Source: a virus. Taken from it: DNA of 64,000 nt. The position numbers and the translations under genes are program-made. Under the pieces are notes generated by a model, which worked only from the letters and a program-made list of their open reading frames with translations, did not search any database and had not been told where the DNA came from. Numbering within the stretch: position 1 is the first letter of the stretch; each line of letters begins with the position of its first letter. The stretch covers positions 1 through 64,000 of the IMG/VR virus record IMGVR_UViG_3300021959_000022. One strand, written 5' to 3'. Shown piece by piece: positions 41,580 through 49,754 of the stretch.

Positions 41580-42499
41580 AACAAGTAAAAATTGCAGACT
41601 GCGACATAGTTTTCCTGTCATACGATGAACCAAACTGCGAACAGAATTGGGCAGACTTGGCGGCCAAAGTGCCATGGGCCAAACGAGTGCATGGCGTCAA
41701 AGGACCTGACAGAGCACACAAAGAATGTGCCATGATCGCAGAAACGGACAGATTCGTCACAGTGGATGGAGATTCCATCATTGATCCGAGATTCATTGAA
41801 CAGATCATCACTGTGGAAGATGACGTGGACGTCGAAAATTCCGTGCTGTCATGGTGTGGACAAAATTCCGTGAATGGCCTGCTGTATGGCAACGGTGGCC
41901 TCAAGGGTTGGCCCAAACATTATGTGTTGACCATGAAGAGCCATGAAGCCGCTGACACAGATCGTGCTCGAGTTGATTTTTGTTGGGAAGGAAACTACAT
42001 TCATTTGAACAAGTGTTTCTGTAAGACAGTGATCAATTCAACTCCCGAACAGGCATGGCGGGCAGGATTCAGGGAAGGCGTCAAGATGACGCTGGATCGT
42101 GGGTTAAAAGTTGATCCGCATGCCATCAATCAAAATCATTGGAAGAACATGGACAGATTGTACATATGGCAGATGGTGGGCGCTGATGTTGACAACGGAT
42201 TGTGGGCCATCCTTGGAGCAAGGCAGGGATCATATCTGACCAATCTCACAGACTTTGATTGGGTACAGATCAGGGATTCGGACTACCTAAGCACATACTT
42301 CAAGAGCGAAGTTTCCACCACCATAAATGACGCTAATATCATGGAAAAAATACATGAGTATGGTCGATCTTTGGTGGAACAACTACACTTCCCCATCGCT
42401 GTGGAACCGCTGAGTCCACAGCAGAGCATATTCCACAAGTCGGTGTACAGGAATCCGGAAAGGACCATCAAGGGATTTATGGACTACACAAATGGATGA
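41576..42499 (+). CDS. Glycosyltransferase-like protein (GT2 style)
   Basis: A 307-residue protein. The N-terminal strand D-I-V-F-L-S-Y-D-E-P and W-A-K-R-V-H-G-V-K-G are followed by the metal-binding-like V-D-G-D-S (D64 and D66) and W-C-G-Q-N-S-V-N-G-L-L-Y-G-N-G-G-L-K. The whole motif series reappears in 47969-48649, so the two are paralogues. The D-x-D and strand order fit a GT-A fold, but the family is divergent and the function is unproven. ATGA overlap with the previous gene. Confidence 0.6.
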   Translation: MKQVKIADCDIVFLSYDEPNCEQNWADLAAKVPWAKRVHGVKGPDRAHKECAMIAETDRFVTVDGDSIIDPRFIEQIITVEDDVDVENSVLSWCGQNSVNGLLYGNGGLKGWPKHYVLTMKSHEAADTDRARVDFCWEGNYIHLNKCFCKTVINSTPEQAWRAGFREGVKMTLDRGLKVDPHAINQNHWKNMDRLYIWQMVGADVDNGLWAILGARQGSYLTNLTDFDWVQIRDSDYLSTYFKSEVSTTINDANIMEKIHEYGRSLVEQLHFPIAVEPLSPQQSIFHKSVYRNPERTIKGFMDYTNG

Positions 42500-43892
42500 G
42501 TTTCAGGACGTTAAAAAATTTTCCAATGAGTTGGATGCTATCAGTCCCAGCATGTGTTTCGCCAAATGGAAGCAGGTCACACTACATCTGCAAACAGGAC
42601 ACAATCATTCATGCCATCACCCCAAGACACACAAGACACCCATCGAAGAATTAAAGCAGGATCCTTCTGCCCTACACAACACAGAGTTCAAAAAATCACA
42701 GCGAGCACTCATGCTCAAAGGACAGAGACCCGCAGAGTGTGACTACTGCTGGCGAGTGGAAGATTCGTCACCCAACAAACAGGTTTTGTCTGACAGATAC
42801 ACCAAGAGTTATGAACCATGGGCACAGGATTATCGTGATGAGATCGTAAAGACTGGCACGGGCAACATCAATCCTTCGTATCTTGAAGTTTCGTTTTCCA
42901 ATGTGTGTAATTTCAAATGTTCCTACTGTGCGCCTGAGATATCCTCAAAGTGGATGGAAGAAATCAAACAGCATGGAGCGTACCCCACTTCCACGAGATT
43001 CAATAATTTGGAAAACGTGGAAAAACAAAACAAGATGCCCATACCACACAAAGACCCAAATCCATATGTGGACGCTTTTTGGGAATGGTGGCCCGAGCTG
43101 TACAAGGATCTGAGGGTGTTTAGGATCACGGGCGGAGAGCCGTTGATGACCAAGAACACGTTCAAGGTGCTGGACTATGTGATAGAAAATCCAAATCCCA
43201 AGATATCGATCAACATCAACTCCAATCTGTGTGTGCCCAAAGACATATTAGACAAATTCATAGAAAAAGTCAAAAGGATACAAGGCGAAAACATGATCGC
43301 ACAGTTCCAATTGTACACATCTAATGAAGCCAAAGGATCGAGGGCAGAATATATAAGACACGGGTTAGATTACAACCAATGGTTGGATAATTGTAGACGT
43401 ATTTTATCTGAAATCCCCAAATCCAAACTCACAAACATGGCCACATACAATGCTCTCAGTGTGACATCATTCCAAGAATTCATGCAGGATTGGTTACAGT
43501 TGAGAAAAGAATTCATGTCTGGTCCTGAAAGACGCAATCCTGTCAGCCTTGATGTGGCATATCTGAGATGGCCATGGCATCAAAACATACACATCCTGCC
43601 CAAATCCTACAGACAAATGATTGAATCACAGGTGACTTGGATGTACCAAAACAAGGAAGTTGGCGATTGGCCTCCACTGTGTGGCAATGGTTGGTATGAT
43701 CATGAAATCAATAGAATGAAACGCATATATTTTGTGGCCAAGCAAGGTCCGGATCAATCATTTGATGTTGAACAGGCCAAGAAAGATTTTGTTAAGTTTG
43801 TGGATGAACATGATCGCAGACGTGGCACGAACTTTTTAAAAACATTTCCTGAAATGACTGCTTTCTATCATGAGGTGAAAGATGCAATTTGA
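42492..43892 (+). CDS. Radical SAM protein 1 (N-terminal twitch-like region)
   Basis: A 466-residue radical SAM enzyme. The [4Fe-4S] cluster cysteines are C139, C143 and C146 (V-C-N-F-K-C-S-Y-C). The SAM-binding I-T-G-G-E-P-L lies about 70 residues later. The N-terminal 100 residues have P-S-M-C-F-A-K-W, N-H-S-C-H-H-P and E-C-D-Y-C-W, a cysteine set like the N-terminal twitch region of twitch-type radical SAM proteins. It is closest to the product of 44504. Radical SAM enzymes start radical chemistry on peptides, cofactors or sugars; the substrate here is unknown. Confidence 0.88.
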   Translation: MDEFQDVKKFSNELDAISPSMCFAKWKQVTLHLQTGHNHSCHHPKTHKTPIEELKQDPSALHNTEFKKSQRALMLKGQRPAECDYCWRVEDSSPNKQVLSDRYTKSYEPWAQDYRDEIVKTGTGNINPSYLEVSFSNVCNFKCSYCAPEISSKWMEEIKQHGAYPTSTRFNNLENVEKQNKMPIPHKDPNPYVDAFWEWWPELYKDLRVFRITGGEPLMTKNTFKVLDYVIENPNPKISININSNLCVPKDILDKFIEKVKRIQGENMIAQFQLYTSNEAKGSRAEYIRHGLDYNQWLDNCRRILSEIPKSKLTNMATYNALSVTSFQEFMQDWLQLRKEFMSGPERRNPVSLDVAYLRWPWHQNIHILPKSYRQMIESQVTWMYQNKEVGDWPPLCGNGWYDHEINRMKRIYFVAKQGPDQSFDVEQAKKDFVKFVDEHDRRRGTNFLKTFPEMTAFYHEVKDAI

Positions 43893-44514
43893 TTATATAT
43901 TAGATAATATAGCCAAAGCAGAACTCAAACTCAAACCATGGCCATACATCTCAGTACAAAATTTCCTCAAGGAAGAACATTTGCAACTTTTTATCGATGA
44001 TTGGCACAGCATTGATTGGTTAGAGCATGAAGATAAAAAGGAAGAGTACAAGAGAAATTGGGAAGAACCAAACTGGGTGCGTGATTATTATTCTGAAGAG
44101 CACAGCAAAGAATTAAAAAACTTTTTATCAAGTTTTGAAGTGTTTGACATCATGCAACAGAAATTTGATAGATGGTTTGATTGGAAAAACATATGGGTAA
44201 AACGCATGTTCAAACGTGATGATCCTGGATGCGGCGATTACAGTCACACAGATGTTTGGATTCATTCGTACATGGTGTTACAAATCTTTTTTCCTGATCA
44301 ATCATATGATAAATTTGGCACAGTGTTGCAGGAATATGAGCATCAGCCACATGATGAAGCAGTTGAACTTCCTCTAAGGAGGAACCAAATGTCGGGTTTT
44401 GCAAACACACCAACTACTTGGCATGCGGTCAGACCGGGCAACAGGCTAAGGAAAAGTTACATCCAAAGATTTTTATACAAGGACGGACACAACCCATATT
44501 ACAATGAGCAGTGA
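43882..44514 (+). CDS. 2-oxoglutarate/Fe(II) oxygenase-like protein 1
   Basis: A 210-residue protein with the iron-binding facial triad pattern. H122 and D124 lie in Y-S-H-T-D-V-W, the distal H181 in T-T-W-H-A-V, and R/K residues in the following R-K-S-Y-I-Q-R-F strand are placed to bind 2-oxoglutarate. The size and the jelly-roll-like strand order fit prolyl-hydroxylase-type enzymes. It is sandwiched, with overlaps, between two related radical SAM genes, which suggests action on the same substrate. Confidence 0.72.
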   Translation: MQFDYILDNIAKAELKLKPWPYISVQNFLKEEHLQLFIDDWHSIDWLEHEDKKEEYKRNWEEPNWVRDYYSEEHSKELKNFLSSFEVFDIMQQKFDRWFDWKNIWVKRMFKRDDPGCGDYSHTDVWIHSYMVLQIFFPDQSYDKFGTVLQEYEHQPHDEAVELPLRRNQMSGFANTPTTWHAVRPGNRLRKSYIQRFLYKDGHNPYYNEQ

Positions 44515-45913
44515 TTTATACAATTGGCGTAAAAAAACATTAGACTCTGTGAGTCCTTCTTTCTGTGCGGCCAAATGGTTGAATGCTTCCATACATTTGG
44601 GCCATGGCTACACACATTCCTGTCATTTGCCCATACCACATCCCATAGATCGTGAAGCCATCAAAACAGATCCTTCTGCCATCCACAACACAGAACACAA
44701 GAAGAAACAGCGAGCCAAGATGCTGTCAGGCATCAGACCCGCTGAGTGTGAATACTGCTGGAAGATTGAAGACATCGGTAGAGAAAACATTTCAGACAGG
44801 GTGTACAAATCCAAGATATACAATCAAGAAGACATTGATGCCATAGCCAAACTGCCACCACAACAGAATGTGATGCCAAGGACACTGGAGATATCATTCG
44901 ATCGTGTGTGCAACTTTGCTTGTTCATACTGCAACGCCGGCTATTCCACCACCTGGGGCAAGGACATCAAGACAAATGGAGCCTATCAAAATTTGGTCAC
45001 AGATGGTGCGGGTGCTTATCACAACACGGGTGAATGGGCAGAACCATACGGACCATTAAATGAAGGCAATCCCTATGTGGAAGCATTCTTCCGTTGGTGG
45101 CCAGAACTTTCTAAACACCTACAAGAGTTACGAATAACTGGTGGCGAGCCCATGATGGGCAACGGATTATGGCGACTACTCCAATCCATGTCCAAACAAT
45201 CATTGCCATCGATGAGATTCGCGGTGAACAGCAATTTGGGTATCAAGAAAGAACTTTTGAACAAATTGATTGGATACACACATCAATTGGACGTCAAGTC
45301 TTTCGATTTGTACACTTCTTGTGAAGCATACGGCACACAGGCGGAATACATCCGCGATGGATTGAATTACAACGAATGGAGATCGAATCTTGTGGCTTTC
45401 ATGGACAATGCAAATTTTAGATCAGTGACTATGATGATGACGATAACTTCTTTGAGTCTATTTTCTATTGTTGATTTTATGGATGATATGATCGAGTTGA
45501 AAGAAAAATACGGTCACAATCGACCTTTGCTTGATCTAAACATATTAAGGTGGCCGTCATTTATGAGTCCTCTGGCATTACCTGATGACATCAAAGATTA
45601 TTGCAGAACAAAATTAAAATATTGGTATGCCACCCATAAGCATCATGAATTACTGGGTGAAGGTGAGTTGGCACAGATACAAAGATTGATTGACTACATA
45701 GAAACAGTGGATAAACCACATCGCAGAACCACAGAAGACAAGGCCAAACTACAGGCAGATTTTAAAAGTTTTTATCAACAATATGATCAGAGACGTGGCA
45801 AAGACATCAACAAGGCCTTTCCACCTGTACTAACTGACTGGCTGAACACTGTTGAAATACAGCATAAAGAATCCAAAACCATATCACAGGGTATTTCTAA
45901 CTATGAAGATTAA
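44504..45913 (+). CDS. Radical SAM protein 2 (paralogue of protein 1)
   Basis: A 469-residue radical SAM enzyme with C136, C140 and C143 (V-C-N-F-A-C-S-Y-C) and I-T-G-G-E-P-M. The N-terminal region S-P-S-F-C-A-A-K-W, H-S-C-H-L-P and E-C-E-Y-C-W aligns with protein 1, as do the G-A-Y and F-F-R/W-W-W-P-E-L segments and the C-terminal Q-R-R-G-K/T-D/N. This is a clear duplication. Eleven-base overlap with the oxygenase gene upstream. Confidence 0.88.
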   Translation: MSSDLYNWRKKTLDSVSPSFCAAKWLNASIHLGHGYTHSCHLPIPHPIDREAIKTDPSAIHNTEHKKKQRAKMLSGIRPAECEYCWKIEDIGRENISDRVYKSKIYNQEDIDAIAKLPPQQNVMPRTLEISFDRVCNFACSYCNAGYSTTWGKDIKTNGAYQNLVTDGAGAYHNTGEWAEPYGPLNEGNPYVEAFFRWWPELSKHLQELRITGGEPMMGNGLWRLLQSMSKQSLPSMRFAVNSNLGIKKELLNKLIGYTHQLDVKSFDLYTSCEAYGTQAEYIRDGLNYNEWRSNLVAFMDNANFRSVTMMMTITSLSLFSIVDFMDDMIELKEKYGHNRPLLDLNILRWPSFMSPLALPDDIKDYCRTKLKYWYATHKHHELLGEGELAQIQRLIDYIETVDKPHRRTTEDKAKLQADFKSFYQQYDQRRGKDINKAFPPVLTDWLNTVEIQHKESKTISQGISNYED

Positions 45914-47177
45914 TGTTGCATATGATAGGTTGGGTGAGTATAATCTATCTCACACGGAACTCCATGATCGTTTCAAGAATGCACCAAAATGGATAGAGTT
46001 TGACTTTGATCAAGTCGAGGAAAACACAATACAATATTTTTGCTCCAAGAATGAAAAATTTGTGTACAATCTCGGCACCATCGGTGGACCAAAATGGTGG
46101 TTGTGTGGCGGCAAAGGCAAATTGTTTGACTACTTTTCTACCGAATTGATTGCACAAGCACAACAAGGCAATGCTTGGATACACATTGATCAATCCATGG
46201 AGGGATTTCCCCTTTTAGAAATTCAAACACCATACAACAAAACAAGGATAGTTGATGCATTTAAAATGTTGCATGATAATCTTGAAACCTATAATATCAA
46301 TCCGAGTCAATTGATCTACAGCACATCCAATTTGATAGAAAGATACAATTATCATTCTTGGTGCAGGGAACACAATGTGAGTAAAAAATTCCATATGGTC
46401 ATTATACCGTTTTTTGCCTGTGCGACTCAGCAGAGTGGATTCTTTGATTGGGTGGATAGACCAGACTACAGAGATGATCCGCACAATGTTCTGCTCCAAG
46501 ATCAGATCAACTATAAGGCCACACACGAAATTTCACTGCTGAACTGTTTGAATCGTGTGCAAAGGACACACAGAGCACCGTTCGTGGCCATGCTAAATTA
46601 CTATAATTTGATCGAAGGAAATATAGTGAGCCATGACAATCTTGAAACTCATTTGAAAAACACAATTAAAATTTACAATTGGTCGGATCATCCTTCTTTC
46701 AATGACCCTAATTTTTCCGATTTGAAATCTAAACTTCCTTTGACGTATGACATGAAAGATTTTTCTGTAAATCATGCACAAAATTTGAACAAGGAAATAT
46801 ATCTTAAAACATATGTGAGTGTGATTACTGAAACTCTTTATGAAGATTGGAAACCAACAGTGTTCTTTTCTGAAAAGATATTCAAACCCATGAGAGCACA
46901 TCACCCATTTATATTAGTGTGCCATCAACACGGCCTGCATTGGCTTAAAAGATTAGGGTTTAAAACTTTTAACCAATGGTGGGATGAATCCTACGATGAT
47001 GAATCCGATCCAGTAAAAAGAATGGAAAAAGTTTGCATGGTTTTGAAAGATCTCAAAAAGTTATCTGTGCATGAATGGGTATGGTTGTATGAACAAATGA
47101 GCGAAACACTGACACACAATTACAACCATTTATTGAATACTAAGTGGTTCCAAGGAAAATATCATGACATCTTTTAA
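45903..47177 (+). CDS. Glycosyltransferase-like protein (GT10/fucosyltransferase-style C-terminus)
   Basis: About 424 residues from ATG 45903, which overlaps the preceding stop by 11 bases; an upstream in-frame extension lies inside the neighbouring gene. The middle has S-L-L-N-C-L-N-R-V-Q-R-T-H-R. The C-terminal part has V-I-T-E-T-L...F-S-E-K-I-F-K-P-M-R-A-H-H-P-F-I, which resembles the nucleotide-binding 'E-K-x-x-x-P' block of GT10 enzymes, then F-N-Q-W-W-D-E-S-Y-D. No membrane segment. Transfer of a sugar is inferred from this block alone. Confidence 0.55.
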   Translation: MKINVAYDRLGEYNLSHTELHDRFKNAPKWIEFDFDQVEENTIQYFCSKNEKFVYNLGTIGGPKWWLCGGKGKLFDYFSTELIAQAQQGNAWIHIDQSMEGFPLLEIQTPYNKTRIVDAFKMLHDNLETYNINPSQLIYSTSNLIERYNYHSWCREHNVSKKFHMVIIPFFACATQQSGFFDWVDRPDYRDDPHNVLLQDQINYKATHEISLLNCLNRVQRTHRAPFVAMLNYYNLIEGNIVSHDNLETHLKNTIKIYNWSDHPSFNDPNFSDLKSKLPLTYDMKDFSVNHAQNLNKEIYLKTYVSVITETLYEDWKPTVFFSEKIFKPMRAHHPFILVCHQHGLHWLKRLGFKTFNQWWDESYDDESDPVKRMEKVCMVLKDLKKLSVHEWVWLYEQMSETLTHNYNHLLNTKWFQGKYHDIF

Positions 47178-47976
47178 AAGAGTGTTTTGTTTTGGTTGTT
47201 CGTTCACAGAGTATCAATGGCCCACGTGGGCGACCATTCTGCAAAAAGATCTCGATGTACCTGTGTACAATTGGGGGCTGTGTGGCATAGGCAACAGGGG
47301 AATACTTTCCAAAATGGTGCAGGCAGATGTCAAGCATGGTTTCAACCAAGATGATCTAATCATGGTGGTTTGGACTTCATGGACCAGAGAGGACAGATAC
47401 ATCCAGGGGCATTGGCGTAATCATGGTAATTTGCTCAACCAGGATTTCTATGACAGGAACTTCATCAGCAGATATTGGGATTGGGAAAACGATATAATCA
47501 ACAACTCAACCTGCATAATCTCTGCCAATCTTGCTTACAAACCATGGTTAAATGGATCGATTGTAAAAACTGATAAACCACAAGATCTTTACATACCAAA
47601 TCAAACAGACAAGGACAAGATAGAACTGCAAAACCAGAGGAACATGATAGATTTTTATGTGTCAAAATTACCAAAGATGCAATACTTTGACATGAACGAG
47701 AATTCGTATTATAATAACACAACAACAGATGGTCATCCGGATATTATGTTGCACAAAAAATTTGTTTTAGAAAAAATTTATCAACCATTGGGTATAGAAA
47801 TGAAGAATACCACCCATCAAGACATACAAACATTCTATGATCATGCTGTTGAAAAGTTTTCTTCCTTCAAAGATCAAAAGTATGCTTGGGAAAAAATGGT
47901 AGATGCCTGCAAGGATCTTTGGCACCACGGAGATTGGCAGAGATCGAGGATAGACGATTGGAACACAAATGTATGA
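47164..47976 (+). CDS. SGNH/GDSL hydrolase-like protein
   Basis: A 270-residue protein. The N-terminal F-G-C-S-F-T (S13) resembles GDSL block I, G-I-G-N-R-G (about 41-46) matches the oxyanion-hole block with its Asn, and T-T-D-G-H-P-D (D189 and H191) matches the catalytic D-x-x-H-type block V. SGNH hydrolases remove or transfer acyl groups on glycans or lipids. It lies between two glycosyltransferase-like genes, consistent with acetylation or deacetylation of a glycan. The motif match is by eye. Confidence 0.62.
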   Translation: MTSFKRVFCFGCSFTEYQWPTWATILQKDLDVPVYNWGLCGIGNRGILSKMVQADVKHGFNQDDLIMVVWTSWTREDRYIQGHWRNHGNLLNQDFYDRNFISRYWDWENDIINNSTCIISANLAYKPWLNGSIVKTDKPQDLYIPNQTDKDKIELQNQRNMIDFYVSKLPKMQYFDMNENSYYNNTTTDGHPDIMLHKKFVLEKIYQPLGIEMKNTTHQDIQTFYDHAVEKFSSFKDQKYAWEKMVDACKDLWHHGDWQRSRIDDWNTNV

Positions 47977-48649
47977 TGTAATCTTTATAAGTTACAATGA
48001 ACCGGCCGCTGATCAGGCCTGGAAAAAATTATTAGCAAGATGTCCGATGGCCAAAAGGGTGCATGGAATCAAAGGCATACACAACGCTCACGTGGCGGGC
48101 GCCAAATTGGCATTCACAAAAATGGTATGGTTTGTTGATGCTGATGCTGACGTGATGGATGATTTCGACTTTGGATACACAGTCAGCCAATGGGATTTAG
48201 AAACAGTGCATGTGTGGAGATCACAAAATCCTGTGAACGGATTGATATATGGCTATGGAGGACTCAAACTGTTTCCAAGGCACTTGACAATCAATCAAGA
48301 CACTTCGAGACCCGACATGACAACATCGCTGTCAAAAAGTTTTAAAGCAATGAAAACAATTTCATGTACTACAGCGTTTAATGTTGATCCTTTCAATACA
48401 TTTAAATCTGCTTTCAGAGAATGCTGTAAGTTATCGTCAAAGGTAATTGACAGACAAAAGGACACAGAAACAGAACACAGATTGGATGTATGGTGTACTG
48501 TAGGCGAAGACAAGCCATTCGGCAAGTATGCTCTGCAAGGAGCCCAACTCGGTCGTCAGTATGGGTACGACAACAAAAATGATGTTCAGGCATTATACAA
48601 AATTAATGATTATGAATGGTTAAAGGAGCAGTTTGATGGATCCTGTTGA
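47969..48649 (+). CDS. Glycosyltransferase-like protein, shorter paralogue of 41576
   Basis: A 226-residue protein repeating the motifs of the 41576 product: D-V-I-F-I-S-Y-N-E-P, M-A-K-R-V-H-G-I-K-G, V-D-A-D-A-D (D57 and D59), R-S-Q-N-P-V-N-G-L-I-Y-G-Y-G-G-L-K. It lacks about 80 residues, mainly from the C-terminal side. It may be a second transferase of different specificity. It overlaps neighbours at both ends. Confidence 0.6.
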   Translation: MYDVIFISYNEPAADQAWKKLLARCPMAKRVHGIKGIHNAHVAGAKLAFTKMVWFVDADADVMDDFDFGYTVSQWDLETVHVWRSQNPVNGLIYGYGGLKLFPRHLTINQDTSRPDMTTSLSKSFKAMKTISCTTAFNVDPFNTFKSAFRECCKLSSKVIDRQKDTETEHRLDVWCTVGEDKPFGKYALQGAQLGRQYGYDNKNDVQALYKINDYEWLKEQFDGSC

Positions 48650-49538
48650 AATACTGTCGAGGTGTAAACTACTTTTCGAGGAAAACCAACAGTTCGATGA
48701 CCTAAGGAAATCTGTCGTAAATCAAGATCTCAACAGCATCTTTAGACACATTGGTGATGACAAGTTTGAAGATCTTAGGAAAGCAGTTGTAGAAAATAAT
48801 TTACACAGTCTTTTTAGACTGCTGGGTGACGAACATGAAGATTTGAGGAAAATGGTGATAGAAAAAAATCATTTTTCATTGATTAGATCATTGCAGAATT
48901 TATCCGATTCGAGGATGATAGATGTGTTCGACATGATAACCAAGGATGAAACCATTGATCCGGACTGCGTGAGCAGGAGTCAGATACGATGCAAAAAATG
49001 GTTGGTTGAAGAATTGGAAAAACACAACTTGGACTTGGGCACTGTGTTCTTGTGTGCGGGTTGGTATGGTTTGTTGGCTGTGATGATGTTCGAATCTAAA
49101 CTCAAATTCACTAAGATAAGAAACTTCGATGTGGATGACAAGTGTAGGTTGATCGCTGAAAAGTTTAACAATCCGTGGGTGGTAGATGATTGGAAGTACA
49201 AACACTGCACCCAAGACATCCATGAAATAAATTATGACACACATGTCTACAATGTGTTGCGTGGAAATGGCACTCCTTGTGAATTGACCGACTCACCAGA
49301 TACCATCATCAACACCAGTTGTGAACACATAGAAAATTTTGATGCATGGTACAGCAAAATCCCCGCTGGCAAGTTGGTGATACTGCAAACAAACAATTAC
49401 AAAGACATCCAAGAACACATCAACTGCGTCAAGGATGTAGACGAGTTCGTTGGGCAAACACCCATGAACCAAAGACTGTTCCACGGAGAACTCGAAACCC
49501 CTAATTACAAAAGGTTTATGACATTTGGATACAAGTAA
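48636..49538 (+). CDS. Methyltransferase-like protein with N-terminal helical repeats
   Basis: A 300-residue protein. ATG 48636 is chosen over an upstream TTG because an SD sequence AAGGAG (48623-48628) lies seven bases before it. The first 90 residues hold three repeats of the form D/E-D-L-R-K-x-V-x-x-x-x-L/F-x-S-L/I-x-R (about 29 residues apart). The rest has V-F-L-C-A-G-W-Y-G-L and I-R-N-F-D-V-D-D, as in a class I methyltransferase SAM pocket (motif I modified), then a late I-N-T-S-C-E-H strand. The methyltransferase call rests on fold-like features only. The repeat region may bind a partner. Confidence 0.5.
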   Translation: MDPVEILSRCKLLFEENQQFDDLRKSVVNQDLNSIFRHIGDDKFEDLRKAVVENNLHSLFRLLGDEHEDLRKMVIEKNHFSLIRSLQNLSDSRMIDVFDMITKDETIDPDCVSRSQIRCKKWLVEELEKHNLDLGTVFLCAGWYGLLAVMMFESKLKFTKIRNFDVDDKCRLIAEKFNNPWVVDDWKYKHCTQDIHEINYDTHVYNVLRGNGTPCELTDSPDTIINTSCEHIENFDAWYSKIPAGKLVILQTNNYKDIQEHINCVKDVDEFVGQTPMNQRLFHGELETPNYKRFMTFGYK

Positions 49539-49554
49539 TCTCACTCTCAGACAA

Positions 49555-49746
49555 ATGCAAATGGAGTCTGCCCGGGCGTTAGTGGTCATGGAAGCAACCA
49601 ATAACAATCTTTCCAAGTTCAACCACACAGCCAGCCACGACAGCCAAAATTGGTACAGAGCCGTGATAGAATGGTATGTTGATCAATACGGAGATCTGCC
49701 CAGCAAGACAGGTCCGGCCAAAGATGTCAAATTATTGGCCGAATAA
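49555..49746 (+). CDS. Small hypothetical protein (63 aa)
   Basis: A small basic protein. ATG 49555 is used; an in-frame TTG at 49525 inside the upstream gene would add ten residues, and neither has a clear SD. The features are M-Q-M-E-S-A-R-A-L-V-V-M-E and N-W-Y-R-A-V-I-E-W-Y-V-D-Q-Y, with no cysteine. The family is unknown. It sits between the methyltransferase-like and nitroreductase-like genes. A role as a small partner or carrier is possible but unsupported. Confidence 0.5.
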   Translation: MQMESARALVVMEATNNNLSKFNHTASHDSQNWYRAVIEWYVDQYGDLPSKTGPAKDVKLLAE

Positions 49747-49749
49747 ATA
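49743..49749 (+). promoter_or_regulatory. Possible late promoter inside the island (ATAAATA)
   Basis: ATAAATA spans the stop of the small gene and lies five bases before ATG 49755. Spacing matches the sites before gp6 and fibre B. It could refresh transcription midway through the island. Chance occurrence cannot be excluded. Confidence 0.35.
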
Positions 49750-49754
49750 TCCAT

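Noticed and set aside
49555-49746. RiPP precursor peptide for the radical SAM enzymes
   Set aside because: The small protein has no cysteine, no Gly-Gly or repeated core and no leader-like region; I kept it only as a hypothetical protein.
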